Assembly (NCBI RefSeq): GCF_019711595.1
Contig: NZ_JAIGNR010000003.1
Span: forward strand, 62,001 to 126,000
Length of the DNA stretch: 64,000 nt
From: Qipengyuania sphaerica
Lineage (GTDB): Bacteria; Pseudomonadota; Alphaproteobacteria; Sphingomonadales; Sphingomonadaceae
Reading direction: 5' to 3'
This document shows, piece by piece, positions 43,134 through 53,522 of the stretch. A program made the position numbers and the translations under genes. The stretch's first letter is position 1. The number at the start of each line of letters is the position of its first letter. The notes beneath the pieces are model-generated. The model ran no database searches. It was given only the letters and a program-made list of their open reading frames with translations, and was not told the DNA's origin.

Positions 43134-43166
43134 AAAGGGGCCGGAACTTCCTGGAAGTCCCGGCCC
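43131..43166 (-). terminator. Rho-independent terminator of glnK-amtB
   Basis: Stem arms 43138-43151 and 43153-43166 (GGGCCGG-AACTTCC with its near-perfect complement). On the minus strand the stem is followed by TTTTTATC, a good U-tract that overlaps the stop codon of the convergent DUF1232 gene. On the plus strand no T-run follows. Confidence 0.75.
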
Positions 43167-43201
43167 ATCGGTAGGCTATGTTCGCAGGAGGAACATGGTT
43201 A

Positions 43202-43246
43202 GGCGGGGCCGCCCGGAGGAGAGAGAGGAGAGAGGGCGGCCCCGCC
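43202..43246 (-). ncRNA. Candidate 3'UTR stem-loop RNA of amtB with anti-SD loop
   Basis: Perfect 13-bp inverted repeat GGCGGGGCCGCCC (43202-43214) and its complement (43234-43246) enclosing a 19-nt loop. In the amtB transcript (minus strand) the loop is pure pyrimidine, containing CUCUCUCUCCUCC, complementary to Shine-Dalgarno GGAGG. It starts 9 bp after the amtB stop and is followed by the terminator at 43131-43166. There is no U-tract directly after this hairpin, so it is not simply a terminator. RNA status is a prediction. Confidence 0.4.
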
Positions 43247-43255
43247 AAACTGGTG

Positions 43256-44596
43256 TCAGTTGTAGGCGCGCTCCCCGTGTTCGGAGATATCGAGCCCGTC
43301 GACTTCGGCTTCTTCGGTGACCCGGAGGCCAACCAGCGCCTTGACGATCAAGCCGGCGACCAGCGTGCCAATACCGGCCCACAGGATCGTGACGATCACG
43401 CTGAAGGTCTGGATTCCGAGCTGGGCGCCGAGTGCGGTCGAACCGTCGCCCGGTCCGCCGAGGAAGGGCTGGTAGACAACAGCCGTGCCGATCGCGCCGA
43501 CGATGCCGCCGATGCCGTGGATGCCGAAAGCATCGAGGCTGTCGTCATAGCCGAACTTGGCCTTCACCTTGGCGACGAAGAAGTAGCACACGGCGGCCGA
43601 GAGGATGCCGAGCAGGATCGCTCCGAACGGGCCGGAGTTTCCTGCCGCCGGGGTGACCGCCACGAGACCCGCAATCACGCCCGAGCAGAAGCCGAGGGCC
43701 GAGCCCTTGTGGCCTGCCAAGCGTTCGATCACCATCCAGGACAGCGCACCTGCTGCAGTAGCGACGAAGGTGTTGATCATCGCAAGGCCGGCCGAACCGT
43801 CCGCTTCGAGCGCCGAACCGGCGTTGAAGCCGAACCAGCCGACCCACAGCAGGCCGGTGCCGACCATGGTCAGCGTCATCGAATGCGGCATCATCGGCTC
43901 CTGCGGCCAGCCACGGCGCTTGCCGAGGAGGTATGCGAGGACGAGGCCCGAGACGCCGGCATTGATGTGCACCACGGTGCCGCCTGCAAAGTCGAGCGCG
44001 CCGTCCTCGAACAGCAAGCCGCCGCCCGCCCAGACCATGTGCGCGATCGGGAAATAGACGATCGTCAGCCAGATCGGCACGAAAGCCATCACCGCGCTGA
44101 ACTTCATGCGCTCTGCCGTAGCACCCAGGATCAGGGCGGCAGTGATGGCGGCGAAGGTCATCTGGAAGCTGATGAAGACATATTTGCTGATGACTTCATC
44201 GGTGAAGGTGGCTGCCGTGCTGCTCGCATCGGTACCGGCGAGGAAGTAGCTGCCCCCGCTGATAAAGAGGCCGAGCGTGCCTTCATAAGTGGTGTCGCCG
44301 AAAGCGAGGCTGTAGCCCCACATGACCCAGATGATCATGGCCAGTGCGGCGGTGGCGCCGATCTGGGTCATGGTCGAGAGCATGTTCTTCGAACGGGTCA
44401 GGCCGCCGTAGAACAGCGCGAGGCCCGGCAGGATCATCAGCAGGACGAGGATCGTGGCGGTCATCATCCAGGCATTGTTGCCCGGGTTGGGAACGGCCGC
44501 GGCTGCCTCGGCAGCTTCCTGGGCGTGAACGGCAGTGGTGGCGAAAAGCGCGGTCCCGGCAGTGATGGCGGCGCGCGTGAAATTACGCATGGTCAT
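43256..44596 (-). CDS. amtB: Ammonium transporter AmtB
   Basis: 446 residues. A cleavable signal peptide (ending in VHAQ/EA) is followed by 11 helices. Family marks: MILPGLALFYGGLTR, ...IWVMWGYSLAFG, FAGGTVVHINAGVSGLVLAYL (first pore His), GWFGFNAGSAL and DSLDAFGIHGIGGIVGAIGT (second pore His). It conducts ammonium into the cytoplasm and is blocked by GlnK. GGAGGG lies 5 bp before the ATG at 44596; a second in-frame ATG is two codons on. It is 17 bp downstream of glnK in one operon. Confidence 0.96.
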   Translation of the reverse strand: MTMRNFTRAAITAGTALFATTAVHAQEAAEAAAAVPNPGNNAWMMTATILVLLMILPGLALFYGGLTRSKNMLSTMTQIGATAALAMIIWVMWGYSLAFGDTTYEGTLGLFISGGSYFLAGTDASSTAATFTDEVISKYVFISFQMTFAAITAALILGATAERMKFSAVMAFVPIWLTIVYFPIAHMVWAGGGLLFEDGALDFAGGTVVHINAGVSGLVLAYLLGKRRGWPQEPMMPHSMTLTMVGTGLLWVGWFGFNAGSALEADGSAGLAMINTFVATAAGALSWMVIERLAGHKGSALGFCSGVIAGLVAVTPAAGNSGPFGAILLGILSAAVCYFFVAKVKAKFGYDDSLDAFGIHGIGGIVGAIGTAVVYQPFLGGPGDGSTALGAQLGIQTFSVIVTILWAGIGTLVAGLIVKALVGLRVTEEAEVDGLDISEHGERAYN

Positions 44597-44613
44597 GGGT
44601 TCCCTCCAAGGAT

Positions 44614-45072
<459 letters not shown>

Positions 45073-45099
45073 TTAATTGCCCAGAAATTGGGCTACTGG

Positions 45100-45801
45100 T
45101 TATTTTTTAATCAACTCCAGTCGCGCGACGACGGGCAAATGGTCCGATGCCACCGCCGCCAACCCCGTGTGGTGGACCTCGGCCTCGACACAGCCCCAGT
45201 GCTTGCTGGCCACGATCCGGTCGAGAGTGGCGACCGGCTGGCGCGAGGGGTAGCTCTTGCCCGGTGTCACCACCATCCAGCGATCGGCGAATTCGCGCAT
45301 CGCACCGGTCGCACGGCCCCATTGGTTGAAGTCACCCATGATCACGGTGGGCAGGTCGCGCGAGCAGTTCTCCACGAAACCGACGAGCGAGCGGATCTGG
45401 TCGCGTCGCCGCAGGCCCGAAAGGTCGAGATGTGTCCCGATGACCCTTATCCTGTGGCCCTCGACAGTGATCTCGCCGCAAGCAGCGCCTCGCGGCTCGA
45501 GCGTCGGCAGGTCGAGCGCCTCACCTTCATGAATGTCGATCTCGCGCCGTACCAGCAGCGCATTGCCGTGCCAGCCAATGCTGCGCGGGCGCTTCGCCAC
45601 TTCGACCACGCGCCAATGGGAATCGTCGATCTCTGCGCGAGGGATACAGGTTTCGCGCGCACCGATACGCCGGTCCGCCTCCTGCAAGGCAATCACATCG
45701 GCGTCGATCTCGTGGAGTACCGACAGTATCCGTTCCGGATCGCGCTTGCGATCAAGGCCGACGGCTTTGTGGATGTTGTAGCTGGCAAAAGTTAGCTGCA
45801 C
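45100..45801 (-). CDS. Endonuclease/exonuclease/phosphatase (EEP) family protein
   Basis: 233 residues. EEP fold with FASYNIHKAVGLD (Asn), DVIALQEAD (catalytic Glu), VIGTHLDL, VIMGDFNQW (Asp-Asn) and the C-terminal SDHLPV (Asp-His). These phosphodiesterases act on nucleic acids, phospholipids or phosphoinositides; the substrate is open. Starts at GTG 45801. The gene is cytosolic by lack of signal. Downstream (minus) it runs toward the glnK promoter region. Confidence 0.85.
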   Translation of the reverse strand: MQLTFASYNIHKAVGLDRKRDPERILSVLHEIDADVIALQEADRRIGARETCIPRAEIDDSHWRVVEVAKRPRSIGWHGNALLVRREIDIHEGEALDLPTLEPRGAACGEITVEGHRIRVIGTHLDLSGLRRRDQIRSLVGFVENCSRDLPTVIMGDFNQWGRATGAMREFADRWMVVTPGKSYPSRQPVATLDRIVASKHWGCVEAEVHHTGLAAVASDHLPVVARLELIKK

Positions 45802-45843
45802 GGGTCCTCAACGTGGTTGGGCCAAGGTCGTTGCACGCCCGCT

Positions 45844-46401
45844 TCAATTGCCGGAAATATATCGGTCGGTGGTCCGAACCGGGATGCCGTCGATACTGCT
45901 GTCGCGCCCCTGCTGCCTTGCGAGCCACTCCTCGGGATCGCTCTGCGCCTGCGCTTTCTTCAGAGTGCGACGCTCGTCGCGATACTCCATGAAAGGCACG
46001 CCCCAACCACAGCTGGTCTGCACGGTTTCGACCGCGATATCGAATATCTGGCGCGTGCCGGGCAGAAGCTCGAAATGAGCCGAAAGTTCTGGCCAATCCC
46101 GGTCCTGCGGCAAGACCGCACGACCTGTCCCGTAGATCCTGAGAATCAGCGCAGGGCGGTCGAAATTGCAGAACATCAGCGTGATGCGTCCGTCGGCGGC
46201 GAGGTGGGCGTGGGTCTCGTTCCCCGAACCGGCAAGGTCGAGATAGGCGACCCGCTGCGGTCCCAGGACTCGAAAGGCGTCATAGCCTTTGGGACTGAGG
46301 TTGATGCGGGCATCTTCGGCGGCGGTGGCGACAAAGAAGACCGGCTGCTTGCCGATCATGGCGATATGCTTGTCGTCCAGAGCGTCGAAGAATTCTGCCA
46401 T
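45844..46401 (-). CDS. Pyridoxamine 5'-phosphate oxidase-family flavoprotein
   Basis: 185 residues, FMN-binding split-barrel. VFFVATAAEDARINLSPKGYDAFRVLGP is the subfamily pattern, followed by AYLDLAGSGNETHAHLAADG and ALILRIYGTGRAV. It matches the uncharacterised PNPOx-like group and not true PdxH. It starts one base into the stop of the upstream hydrolase (TGATG), so the pair is translationally coupled. It may reduce small hydrophobic substrates (F420- or flavin-type reductases share this fold), but this is not shown. Confidence 0.85.
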   Translation of the reverse strand: MAEFFDALDDKHIAMIGKQPVFFVATAAEDARINLSPKGYDAFRVLGPQRVAYLDLAGSGNETHAHLAADGRITLMFCNFDRPALILRIYGTGRAVLPQDRDWPELSAHFELLPGTRQIFDIAVETVQTSCGWGVPFMEYRDERRTLKKAQAQSDPEEWLARQQGRDSSIDGIPVRTTDRYISGN

Positions 46402-47270
46402 CAGAGAAAATCCCTTATCGTCTTCATGAACCGGTCGAACTGGTCATGGTGGAGCCAGTGTCCCGCATTCTCGAACTCGATCACCTTCGCGTTGGAAAAG
46501 TGGTCGAGCCTTCCATCGCCCTCGGGGTTCGAGGCCCAGCTGTCGGCCCCGTATAGCAGCAAGGTCGGCGCGGTGATCGCAGCCCAGGTCTGCTGCAGAA
46601 ATTCGTCGGCGATATCTTCTATGTGCCAGACATTGAGGTGGGGGTCGAACTTCCAGCTGTAGGTTCCGTCCTCGTTGCGGTTGACCCCGTGGATCGTCAG
46701 ATGGCGGGCCTGCTCCTCGGTGAGATAGCTGTTTTCCTCGATCATCCGCGCGAAGGCGGCTTCGATGCTTTCATACTTCCGAGGGGTCCGGCCCGAGGCG
46801 GCACGCTTCTTGCCGATCCATTCGGCCATGCGTTCGGGATAGGATTTCTCGCGCATTTCGGCCTGCCGTTTGGGGCTGGGACCTAGGCCCTCGATGGCGA
46901 CGATCTTCTTGACCATATCGGGGAAGGTCCCGGCATAGCGCAGCGAGACATTGCCACCCATCGAGTGGGAAACAACGGTGACGGGTCCGACACCCAGCTG
47001 ATGCACGAGCTGGGCAAGGTCGTAGACCATGTCATTGACCTGGTAATTGCCGTCGGAAACCCAGTCGCTGTCGCCATGCCCGCGGTGGTCCATCGCCACG
47101 ACATGCCAGTCATTGCGTAGTTCTTCGGCGACCCAGTCCCAACTGCGCGCATGGTCCCGCCCGCCATGGACCAGTACCAGCGGCGGCTTTCCGCGGTTGC
47201 CCCAGTCGAGATAGTTGAGCCTGAGGCGCTGCGAGATGAAGGTCTGGGAAGTCGGTCCGGAAATCGTCAT
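46401..47270 (-). CDS. Alpha/beta hydrolase
   Basis: 289 residues. Oxyanion HG motif VLVHGGRDHARSWD, nucleophile elbow VVSHSMGGN (Ser), Asp in LLLYGADSWASN and His in ENAGHWLHHDQFD. The fold and MDHRGHGDSDW suggest an esterase or epoxide-hydrolase-like enzyme; no epoxide Tyr pair is evident. The ATG at 47270 with AAAGG upstream is preferred over an ATG eight codons earlier. Confidence 0.88.
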   Translation of the reverse strand: MTISGPTSQTFISQRLRLNYLDWGNRGKPPLVLVHGGRDHARSWDWVAEELRNDWHVVAMDHRGHGDSDWVSDGNYQVNDMVYDLAQLVHQLGVGPVTVVSHSMGGNVSLRYAGTFPDMVKKIVAIEGLGPSPKRQAEMREKSYPERMAEWIGKKRAASGRTPRKYESIEAAFARMIEENSYLTEEQARHLTIHGVNRNEDGTYSWKFDPHLNVWHIEDIADEFLQQTWAAITAPTLLLYGADSWASNPEGDGRLDHFSNAKVIEFENAGHWLHHDQFDRFMKTIRDFL

Positions 47271-47307
47271 GTGCGGCCTTTGCATGCGCGCCACAATTGA
47301 TTCAACC

Positions 47308-48831
47308 TCACCGTTCCTTCGTAGCGGAGAAGGTCAGCTCCGGATTCTTCTCTTCTTGGTAGTTCACGTCCCACGGGCTCTTGGCCATGAACACCAGATC
47401 GCCATCGCGATCCTTGGCAAGGTTGGAGAGGTTGAACTTTTCGAATTCGGCGAGCGATTTTTCGTCGCCCTTGATCCAGCGGGCGGTTGCAAATGGTGAG
47501 GCTTCGAGTTTCGCCTCGACCTTGTATTCCGCCGACAATCTCGAAATCAGAACGTCGAGCTGGAGCTGGCCGACCACGCCGATGATCCATTGGCCGCCGA
47601 TCTCGGGATAGAAGACCTGGATCACGCCCTCTTCGGAGAGGTCGTCGAGCGCTTTTCGCAACTGCTTGGTCTTGGTCGGATCGACCAGCGCGACGCGGCG
47701 CAGGATTTCGGGTGCAAAATTGGGCAGGCCGGTGAAGCGGACCTGGTTCTTCTCGCTCAGCGTATCGCCGACGCGCAGCGTGCCGTGGTTGGGAATGCCG
47801 ATGATGTCGCCCGGCTCGGCGGTATCGGCGACCTCGCGGTCCTGCGCGAAGAAGAGGATCGGCGAATGGATCGCGACCGGCTTGCCGAGGCCGCTGGGCG
47901 TCAGCTTCATGCCGCGTTTGAAGGTGCCCGAGACCTGCCGCATGAAGGCGATGCGGTCGCGGTGGTTGGGGTCCATATTGGCCTGCACCTTGAAGATGAA
48001 GCCGGTGACCTCGTCGCGATCGGGCGAAATCTGCTCTTCACCAGCAGGCTGCGGGCGCGGCGGCGGGGCGTATTTGGCGATCGCCTCGATCAGCTCCGTG
48101 ACGCCGAAATTCTTGAGCGCCGAGCCGAAATAGACCGGCGTCAGATCGCCATTGCGATAGGCGTCGAGGTCGAACTCCGGATAGCCGATCTGAGCCAGTT
48201 CGATATTTTCGGCCACCGCTTCGGGGAGGTCGAAATCGGCTACCCGCTTGCCCTTGAATTCCTTCGACGGGCCTTCGGGCATTACCACCTCGCCGCTCGC
48301 AAAATCGAGGATGCCCTGGAACTCGCCGCCCATGCCGACCGGGTACATTTGCGGCGAGACATCGAGCGCCAGCATGTCGGCAATCTCGTCGAGCAATTCG
48401 AAAACCGGACGGCCCTCGCGGTCCACCTTGTTGACGAAGGTGATGATCGGCACGCTGCGCAAGCGGCAGACCTCGAACAGCTTGCGCGTCTGCGGCTCGA
48501 TCCCCTTGGCCGCATCGATCACCATGATGGCGGAATCGACCGCGGTCAGCGTGCGATAGGTGTCTTCGGAGAAGTCCTCGTGCCCCGGCGTGTCGAGCAG
48601 GTTGAAGGTGATCCCGTCTCGCTCGAAGGTCATGACGCTGGAAGTCACCGAGATTCCGCGCTGCTGCTCGATCTTCATCCAGTCCGAGCGCGCCCTGCGC
48701 GCCGCCCCGCGCGCCTTGACTTCGCCCGCGAGATGGATCGCGCCTCCGGTCAGCAGCAGCTTCTCGGTCAGCGTGGTCTTACCCGCGTCGGGGTGCGAGA
48801 TGATCGCGAAAGTACGGCGGTCTGAGGTCAT
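47308..48831 (-). CDS. prfC: Peptide chain release factor 3
   Basis: 507 residues; GTPase that removes RF1/RF2 from the ribosome. G1 SHPDAGKTTLTEKLLL, G2/G3 ISVTSSVMTFE and LLDTPGHEDFSEDTYR, G4 TFVNKVDREGR are all visible, with the RF3-specific domain 2 (FIFKVQANMDPNHRDRIAFMR) and C-terminal EVQYRLxxEY-like QLQLDVLISRLSAEYKVEAK. Full length. The ATG at 48831 overlaps the stop of the upstream small membrane-protein gene (ATGA). Confidence 0.96.
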   Translation of the reverse strand: MTSDRRTFAIISHPDAGKTTLTEKLLLTGGAIHLAGEVKARGAARRARSDWMKIEQQRGISVTSSVMTFERDGITFNLLDTPGHEDFSEDTYRTLTAVDSAIMVIDAAKGIEPQTRKLFEVCRLRSVPIITFVNKVDREGRPVFELLDEIADMLALDVSPQMYPVGMGGEFQGILDFASGEVVMPEGPSKEFKGKRVADFDLPEAVAENIELAQIGYPEFDLDAYRNGDLTPVYFGSALKNFGVTELIEAIAKYAPPPRPQPAGEEQISPDRDEVTGFIFKVQANMDPNHRDRIAFMRQVSGTFKRGMKLTPSGLGKPVAIHSPILFFAQDREVADTAEPGDIIGIPNHGTLRVGDTLSEKNQVRFTGLPNFAPEILRRVALVDPTKTKQLRKALDDLSEEGVIQVFYPEIGGQWIIGVVGQLQLDVLISRLSAEYKVEAKLEASPFATARWIKGDEKSLAEFEKFNLSNLAKDRDGDLVFMAKSPWDVNYQEEKNPELTFSATKER

Positions 48832-49190
48832 GCGTCCTGTCGTTTCGAATTGATAAGCCGACGGAGGGCAATCACAGCTCCCCCATAAAGTAGAAGTATC
48901 CCAGCCACGATCATGATGATGAGTCCCCCGATCGCTCCGTCACCGGACCTTGCCAGCGCCGGCCACGCCAAGCTTGCGAGCAAGCCGCACGCAAGGGCGA
49001 GTAGCACGGTTGAAACCTTAGTCGGAAGGAGAGCAAGAAGAGTTGGGAACCCCGCAAGGACCATTATCAAAGCAATCCAATTAGACCGATCATGTGTGTC
49101 GAAACCCAGGTACAGCTTCCCCCAACCTAACAGGATGGAGACGCCCAACCCGGCAACGAATACACCTGCCGCGAAAATCCAGCCGCGCAT
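48828..49190 (-). CDS. Small integral membrane protein, unknown family
   Basis: 120 residues with four predicted helices (about 4-20, 38-52, 60-82 and 90-110). The loop GFDTHDRSNW is the longest polar part. No family recognised. The start is ATG 49190 or GTG 49196; the latter overlaps the SDR stop as GTGA. The gene is sandwiched between SDR and prfC with overlaps on both sides, so it is part of the run from pheS to prfC. Confidence 0.65.
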   Translation of the reverse strand: MRGWIFAAGVFVAGLGVSILLGWGKLYLGFDTHDRSNWIALIMVLAGFPTLLALLPTKVSTVLLALACGLLASLAWPALARSGDGAIGGLIIMIVAGILLLYGGAVIALRRLINSKRQDA

Positions 49191-49192
49191 TC

Positions 49193-49942
49193 TCACTTTG
49201 TATCGCGCGCCACCCTGAAGCCGGCAAAGTCCTGGCTTACCGGCATCAGCTCGAGGCGGTTGATGTTGAGGTGCGGGGGCAGTTCGGCGATCCACAAAAT
49301 CGTGTCGGCGATGTCCTGACCGGTCATCGGGTCGGCGCCGCGATAGAGGTCGTCGCTGGCCTCCTGGCTGCCGGTGCGCACCAGCGTGAATTCGGTTTCG
49401 ACCATGCCCGGCTCGATGCTGGTCACGCGCACGCCGGTGCCGTGAAGGTCGGCGCGCAGGGCCAGCGTGAAGTGGTTGGCGAATGCCTTGGAGCCTGCAT
49501 AGACGTTGCCGCCCGGATAGATGTAGCTGCCCGCCACAGAGCCGATGGCAATGATCGCGCCCTTGCGCTCGATCAGAGTGGGCAGGAGCTTGCGGGTCAG
49601 AACCACCATGGCCGTCACATTGGTGTCGATCATGGTCTGCCAGTCGTCGAGATCGGCTTCCTGCGCGGGCGAAAGGCCTTGCGCGAGACCGGCGTTGTTC
49701 ACCAGCAGGTCGATGCCCGCAAAGTCATCGGGCAGCGCGTCAATCGCCGCATCCATCGCCTCGCTATCGCGCACGTCGAAACAGGCGGCGTGGACCTTGT
49801 CTGCACCCAGTTCAGCCACGAGCGCGTCGAGCCGCTCCTTGCGCCGCCCGGTCGCCACGCAGCGCCAGCCGCTCGCGACGAGCGTGCGGACGGTCGCCTC
49901 GCCAATGCCTGCAGTGGCTCCGGTGACGAAGGCGGTCTTCAC
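49193..49942 (-). CDS. Short-chain dehydrogenase (YdfG-like, NADP-dependent)
   Basis: 249 residues. TGATAGIGEA (cofactor Gly motif) with following Arg-Arg suggesting NADP preference, LLVNNAGLA (NNAG), IGSVAGSYIYPGGNVYAGSKA (Ser and YxxxK) and SIEPGMVETEF. The pattern is that of YdfG-type 3-hydroxy acid/serine dehydrogenases. Starts at GTG 49942 overlapping the pheT stop as GTGA, so it is coupled to pheST though functionally unrelated. Confidence 0.9.
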   Translation of the reverse strand: MKTAFVTGATAGIGEATVRTLVASGWRCVATGRRKERLDALVAELGADKVHAACFDVRDSEAMDAAIDALPDDFAGIDLLVNNAGLAQGLSPAQEADLDDWQTMIDTNVTAMVVLTRKLLPTLIERKGAIIAIGSVAGSYIYPGGNVYAGSKAFANHFTLALRADLHGTGVRVTSIEPGMVETEFTLVRTGSQEASDDLYRGADPMTGQDIADTILWIAELPPHLNINRLELMPVSQDFAGFRVARDTK

Positions 49943-52332
49943 CCGCGAAGCTCCGCGCCCTGCTTGGCGGCGTTTTGCACGATGCTGTCCGAGATCGCCT
50001 TGATCTCTTCATCGGTGAAGCTCTTTTCGCCCGGCTGGAGCACGACTTCGACCGCGACAGATTTCTTGCCTTCGGGCACGCCTTGCCCTGCAAAGACATC
50101 GAACACGCGCGCATCGACCACGGCCTTCTTGTCCGCACCGCGCACGGCCTTCACGAGATCGCCCGCCGCAAGCTCTGCGGGGACGAGGAAGGCGAAGTCG
50201 CGGGTGATCGCCTGCAAGGCTGGCGGCGAGTAGGTCGCACGCGCAAAGCCGCCGCCGCCCTTCTTCGCCGGGATCGCATCGAGGAAAATCTCGACCGCCA
50301 TCACCGGCCCGTCGATATCGAAGGCCTTGAGCGTATTCGGATGGATCGCGCCGAAGCGTGCGAGCACGTTCTTGGGGCCGAGGCGCAGCGTGGCCGACTG
50401 GCCGGGGTGGAACTGGTCGCCCGCCTCGCCCATGACCATCAGGTTTGCGACCGGCGCACCGGCGGCTTCGAGCAGCGCCACGGCTTCTGCCTTGGCGTCA
50501 TAGGCATCGAATTTCGCTGCCTTGCCGCTGGCCCAGCCGCGCGCAGTCTTCTCGCCCGAGAGCACCACGCCTAGCGTCGGTTTCTCGTCGCTCGCGCCGT
50601 TTTCCCCGCGGAAATAGCGGCGGCCGATTTCGAACAGGCGTGCCCCGTCCGCACCGCGGTCGGCATTGCGCTTGGCGGCCGAGAGCAAGCCCGGGATAAG
50701 CGAGGGGCGCATGGCCTTCATGTCCTCGCTGATCGGGTTTTCGAGCACCCACAGCTCGGCACCATCGGCGAAGTGTTCGGCTTCGTCGGTGGGCAGGAAG
50801 GACCAGGTGATTGCCTCGTTCAGGCCGCGCGCGGCCGCGGCGCGGCGCAGCTTGCGCTCGACCTGCTGCAGCGGCGTTGCGGTCGGCAGCGCGACACCGG
50901 GACGTCGCGGCAGCGGCGTGCTTGCAACATTGTCGATACCGTGGATGCGCACCACTTCCTCGACGAGGTCGGCAGGGCCTTCGATGTCGTGGCGACGCGG
51001 AGGGCAGGTGACCATCCAGTCATCGCCGACCTCGAAGTCGAGCGAAGCCAGGATCGCGCGCTGCTCTTCGTGCGGGACCGCGATACCGCCCAGACGCTCG
51101 GTCAGCTCGGGGTCGAACTTCACAGTCTTCGCCTCGGTCGGCGCCGTGCCTGCACGCGTGACCTCGGTCGGCGTGCCACCGCAGGTCTTGAGGATAAGAT
51201 CGGTCAGCAGCGCGAGGCCATCGTCGAGGAAGGCCGGATCGACACCGCGCTCGAACCGCGTGCGCGCGTCCGAAGCGAGGCCCAGCTTGCGGCCCGTCAC
51301 GCCGATCCGTTCGGGATCGAAATAAGCGATCTCGAGCAGGACGTCGGTCGTCCCCTCGGTCGCGCCCGAATGTTCGCCGCCCATGATGCCCGCGATATCG
51401 TGCACGCCAGCCTCGTCGGCGATCACGGTCATCGTGTCGTCGAGCGTGTAGGTCTTTTCGTTGAGCGCTTCGACCGTCTCGCCGTTGTTCGCGCGGCGGG
51501 CGACGACTGCGCCCGACAGCTTGGCGAGGTCGTAGACGTGCGCCGGACGGCCGCAGGCAAGCATGAGGTAGTTGGTGCAATCGACCAGTGCCGAAATCGG
51601 ACGCTGGCCTGCCGAGATGAGGCGGCGCTGCATCCATTCGGGCGATGCCTTGGTGTTATCGACACCGCGGATGGCGCGGCCGTAGAAGGCCGGGCAGCCA
51701 GCCATGTCGTCGGTGCGGATTTCGACCGGGCAGGTTCCTTCGCCCGCGATCGACGGCACTTCGACCGGCTTGAACGTGCCGAGACCCGCCGCGGCGAGGT
51801 CGCGCGCGATGCCCATCACGCCCATGCAATCGGGGCGGTTGGGGGTAATCGCCACGTCGAACACCGGCGAGGCATCGTGGTATTCGGCAAAGGTCTGGCC
51901 GACGGGCGCATCCTCGGGCAGCTCGATGATGCCCTCGTGGTCTTCGCCCAGTTCGAGTTCGCGCACCGAGCACATCATGCCGTTCGATTCGACACCGCGG
52001 ATCGCGCTCTTGCGGAGTTCCATGCCGTTGGCAGGGACCACCGCGCCGGGCAGGCCGAGCACGCCCTTCATGCCCGCACGCGCATTGGGCGCGCCGCAGA
52101 CGACCTGCAGCGGATCACCCTCGCCGGTATCGACAGTGAGGACCTGCAGCTTGTCGGCATCGGGATGCGGGGCGGCGGTCAGGACCTTGGCCACGCGGAA
52201 GCCGGTGAGCTTATCCGCCGGGTCCTCGATGCCTTCGACCTCGTGGCCGATCCGGTTCAATGCAACAGCAATGTCCGCCACCGAAGCGTCGGTGTCGAGG
52301 AAGTGCTTGAGCCATTCGAGCGAGAACTTCAT
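49939..52332 (-). CDS. pheT: Phenylalanyl-tRNA synthetase beta subunit
   Basis: 797 residues. N-terminal [22 protein letters not shown], the tRNA-binding EMAP-like domain ([26 protein letters not shown]), B5 and editing domains ([13 protein letters not shown]), and the C-terminal anticodon-binding fold ([18 protein letters not shown]). It forms the alpha2-beta2 enzyme with PheS and edits mischarged Tyr. Starts at ATG 52332 overlapping the pheS stop as ATGA. Confidence 0.97.
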   Translation of the reverse strand: MKFSLEWLKHFLDTDASVADIAVALNRIGHEVEGIEDPADKLTGFRVAKVLTAAPHPDADKLQVLTVDTGEGDPLQVVCGAPNARAGMKGVLGLPGAVVPANGMELRKSAIRGVESNGMMCSVRELELGEDHEGIIELPEDAPVGQTFAEYHDASPVFDVAITPNRPDCMGVMGIARDLAAAGLGTFKPVEVPSIAGEGTCPVEIRTDDMAGCPAFYGRAIRGVDNTKASPEWMQRRLISAGQRPISALVDCTNYLMLACGRPAHVYDLAKLSGAVVARRANNGETVEALNEKTYTLDDTMTVIADEAGVHDIAGIMGGEHSGATEGTTDVLLEIAYFDPERIGVTGRKLGLASDARTRFERGVDPAFLDDGLALLTDLILKTCGGTPTEVTRAGTAPTEAKTVKFDPELTERLGGIAVPHEEQRAILASLDFEVGDDWMVTCPPRRHDIEGPADLVEEVVRIHGIDNVASTPLPRRPGVALPTATPLQQVERKLRRAAAARGLNEAITWSFLPTDEAEHFADGAELWVLENPISEDMKAMRPSLIPGLLSAAKRNADRGADGARLFEIGRRYFRGENGASDEKPTLGVVLSGEKTARGWASGKAAKFDAYDAKAEAVALLEAAGAPVANLMVMGEAGDQFHPGQSATLRLGPKNVLARFGAIHPNTLKAFDIDGPVMAVEIFLDAIPAKKGGGGFARATYSPPALQAITRDFAFLVPAELAAGDLVKAVRGADKKAVVDARVFDVFAGQGVPEGKKSVAVEVVLQPGEKSFTDEEIKAISDSIVQNAAKQGAELRG

Positions 52333-53465
52333 GCGCCTGCTCCCACGCCTGCGGAAATCGTCGGCTGGTCGAAAGGCGAGAAGCCGTAGTGGCCCAGCCA
52401 GCGAAGGTCGCCGTCGAAGAAGGCGCGCAAATCGTCCATCCCGTATTTGAGCATGGCGAGGCGGTCGACGCCCACGCCGAATGCAAAGCCCTGCCATTCA
52501 TCCGGGTCGAGCCCGGCGAATTCGATCACGCGGCGGTTGACCATGCCGCTGCCGAGCAGTTCCATCCAGCCGTGGCCGGGCGCATCGCCGTCACCGCCAA
52601 GCACGCGGCGACCGTTCACGTCCTGCCAGCCCACATCGACCTCGACCGAAGGCTCCGTGAAGGGGAAGTAGGAGGGGCGCAGGCGCAGCACGATATCGTC
52701 GCGCTCGAAGAAGGCCTTGAGGAAGGTTTCCAGCGTCCACTTGAGGTGGCCAAGGTTGATATCCTTGTCGATGACGAGGCCTTCGACCTGGTGGAACATC
52801 GGCGTGTGCGTCGCGTCGCTGTCCGAGCGGTAGACGCGGCCCGGCGCGATGATGCGGATCGGCGCGCCCTGCTCGACCATCGAGCGGATCTGCACGGGGC
52901 TGGTGTGAGTCCGGAGCAGCATGCGTTCTTTTTGGCCTACCGCTTCGCTGCTTGAGGCCGATTGCCCTTCGCTGTCCTCATCGGGGAAGTAGAAGGTGTC
53001 GTGCATGGCGCGCGCAGGGTGCGTTTCGGCCATGTTGAGCGCGGTGAAATTGTGCCAGTCGTCCTCGATCTCGGGGCCGGTGGCGACCGAAAAGCCGAGG
53101 TCGGCAAAGATTTCGGCAAGCTCGTCCATCACCTGGCTGACGGGATGGACGCTGCCCTTCGGCGCTTGCGGTGTGGGCAGGGTCAGGTCGAGCCGTTCCT
53201 CGGCCAGCTTGCGCTCCAGCTCTTCCGCCTCGAAACCTTCCTTTCGCGCGGTGATCGCATCGGCAACCGCCGTGCGGGCGCCCTGAATCTTCGGCGCCTG
53301 TTCCTGCCGCTCTTCGGGCGTCATCTTGCCCAGCGTCTTCATCAGCGCGGAAATGCTGCCCTGCTTGCCGAGATATTCGATCCGCAGCGCTTCGAGGGCA
53401 TCGGCGTCGGTTGCGCCGTCGATGCGGGCAAGCGCATCGGATTGTAATGTGGCCAGGTCGGTCAT
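52329..53465 (-). CDS. pheS: Phenylalanyl-tRNA synthetase alpha subunit
   Basis: 378 residues. N-terminal coiled coil ([22 protein letters not shown]), class II motif 2 ([18 protein letters not shown]), [10 protein letters not shown], and motif 3 [19 protein letters not shown] short insert [18 protein letters not shown] near residue 185 is unusual and hydrophilic. The normal upstream neighbours rplT and rpmI are about 3 kb away, separated by three AraC-type genes. Confidence 0.97.
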   Translation of the reverse strand: MTDLATLQSDALARIDGATDADALEALRIEYLGKQGSISALMKTLGKMTPEERQEQAPKIQGARTAVADAITARKEGFEAEELERKLAEERLDLTLPTPQAPKGSVHPVSQVMDELAEIFADLGFSVATGPEIEDDWHNFTALNMAETHPARAMHDTFYFPDEDSEGQSASSSEAVGQKERMLLRTHTSPVQIRSMVEQGAPIRIIAPGRVYRSDSDATHTPMFHQVEGLVIDKDINLGHLKWTLETFLKAFFERDDIVLRLRPSYFPFTEPSVEVDVGWQDVNGRRVLGGDGDAPGHGWMELLGSGMVNRRVIEFAGLDPDEWQGFAFGVGVDRLAMLKYGMDDLRAFFDGDLRWLGHYGFSPFDQPTISAGVGAGA

Positions 53466-53522
53466 TCGTCTTTCCGGGGATTCGTCCTTCGGGGGCAGCC
53501 TCTAGCGGCATTGGCGCGCAAG

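Noticed and set aside
50773..52389. 538-codon open frame on the plus strand opposite pheT
   Set aside because: Mirror of the strong codon bias of pheT; its translation is Arg/His/Asp-rich without any family motif. The same holds for the 411-codon frame opposite prfC (47590-48825) and the 345-codon frame at 18145-19182.
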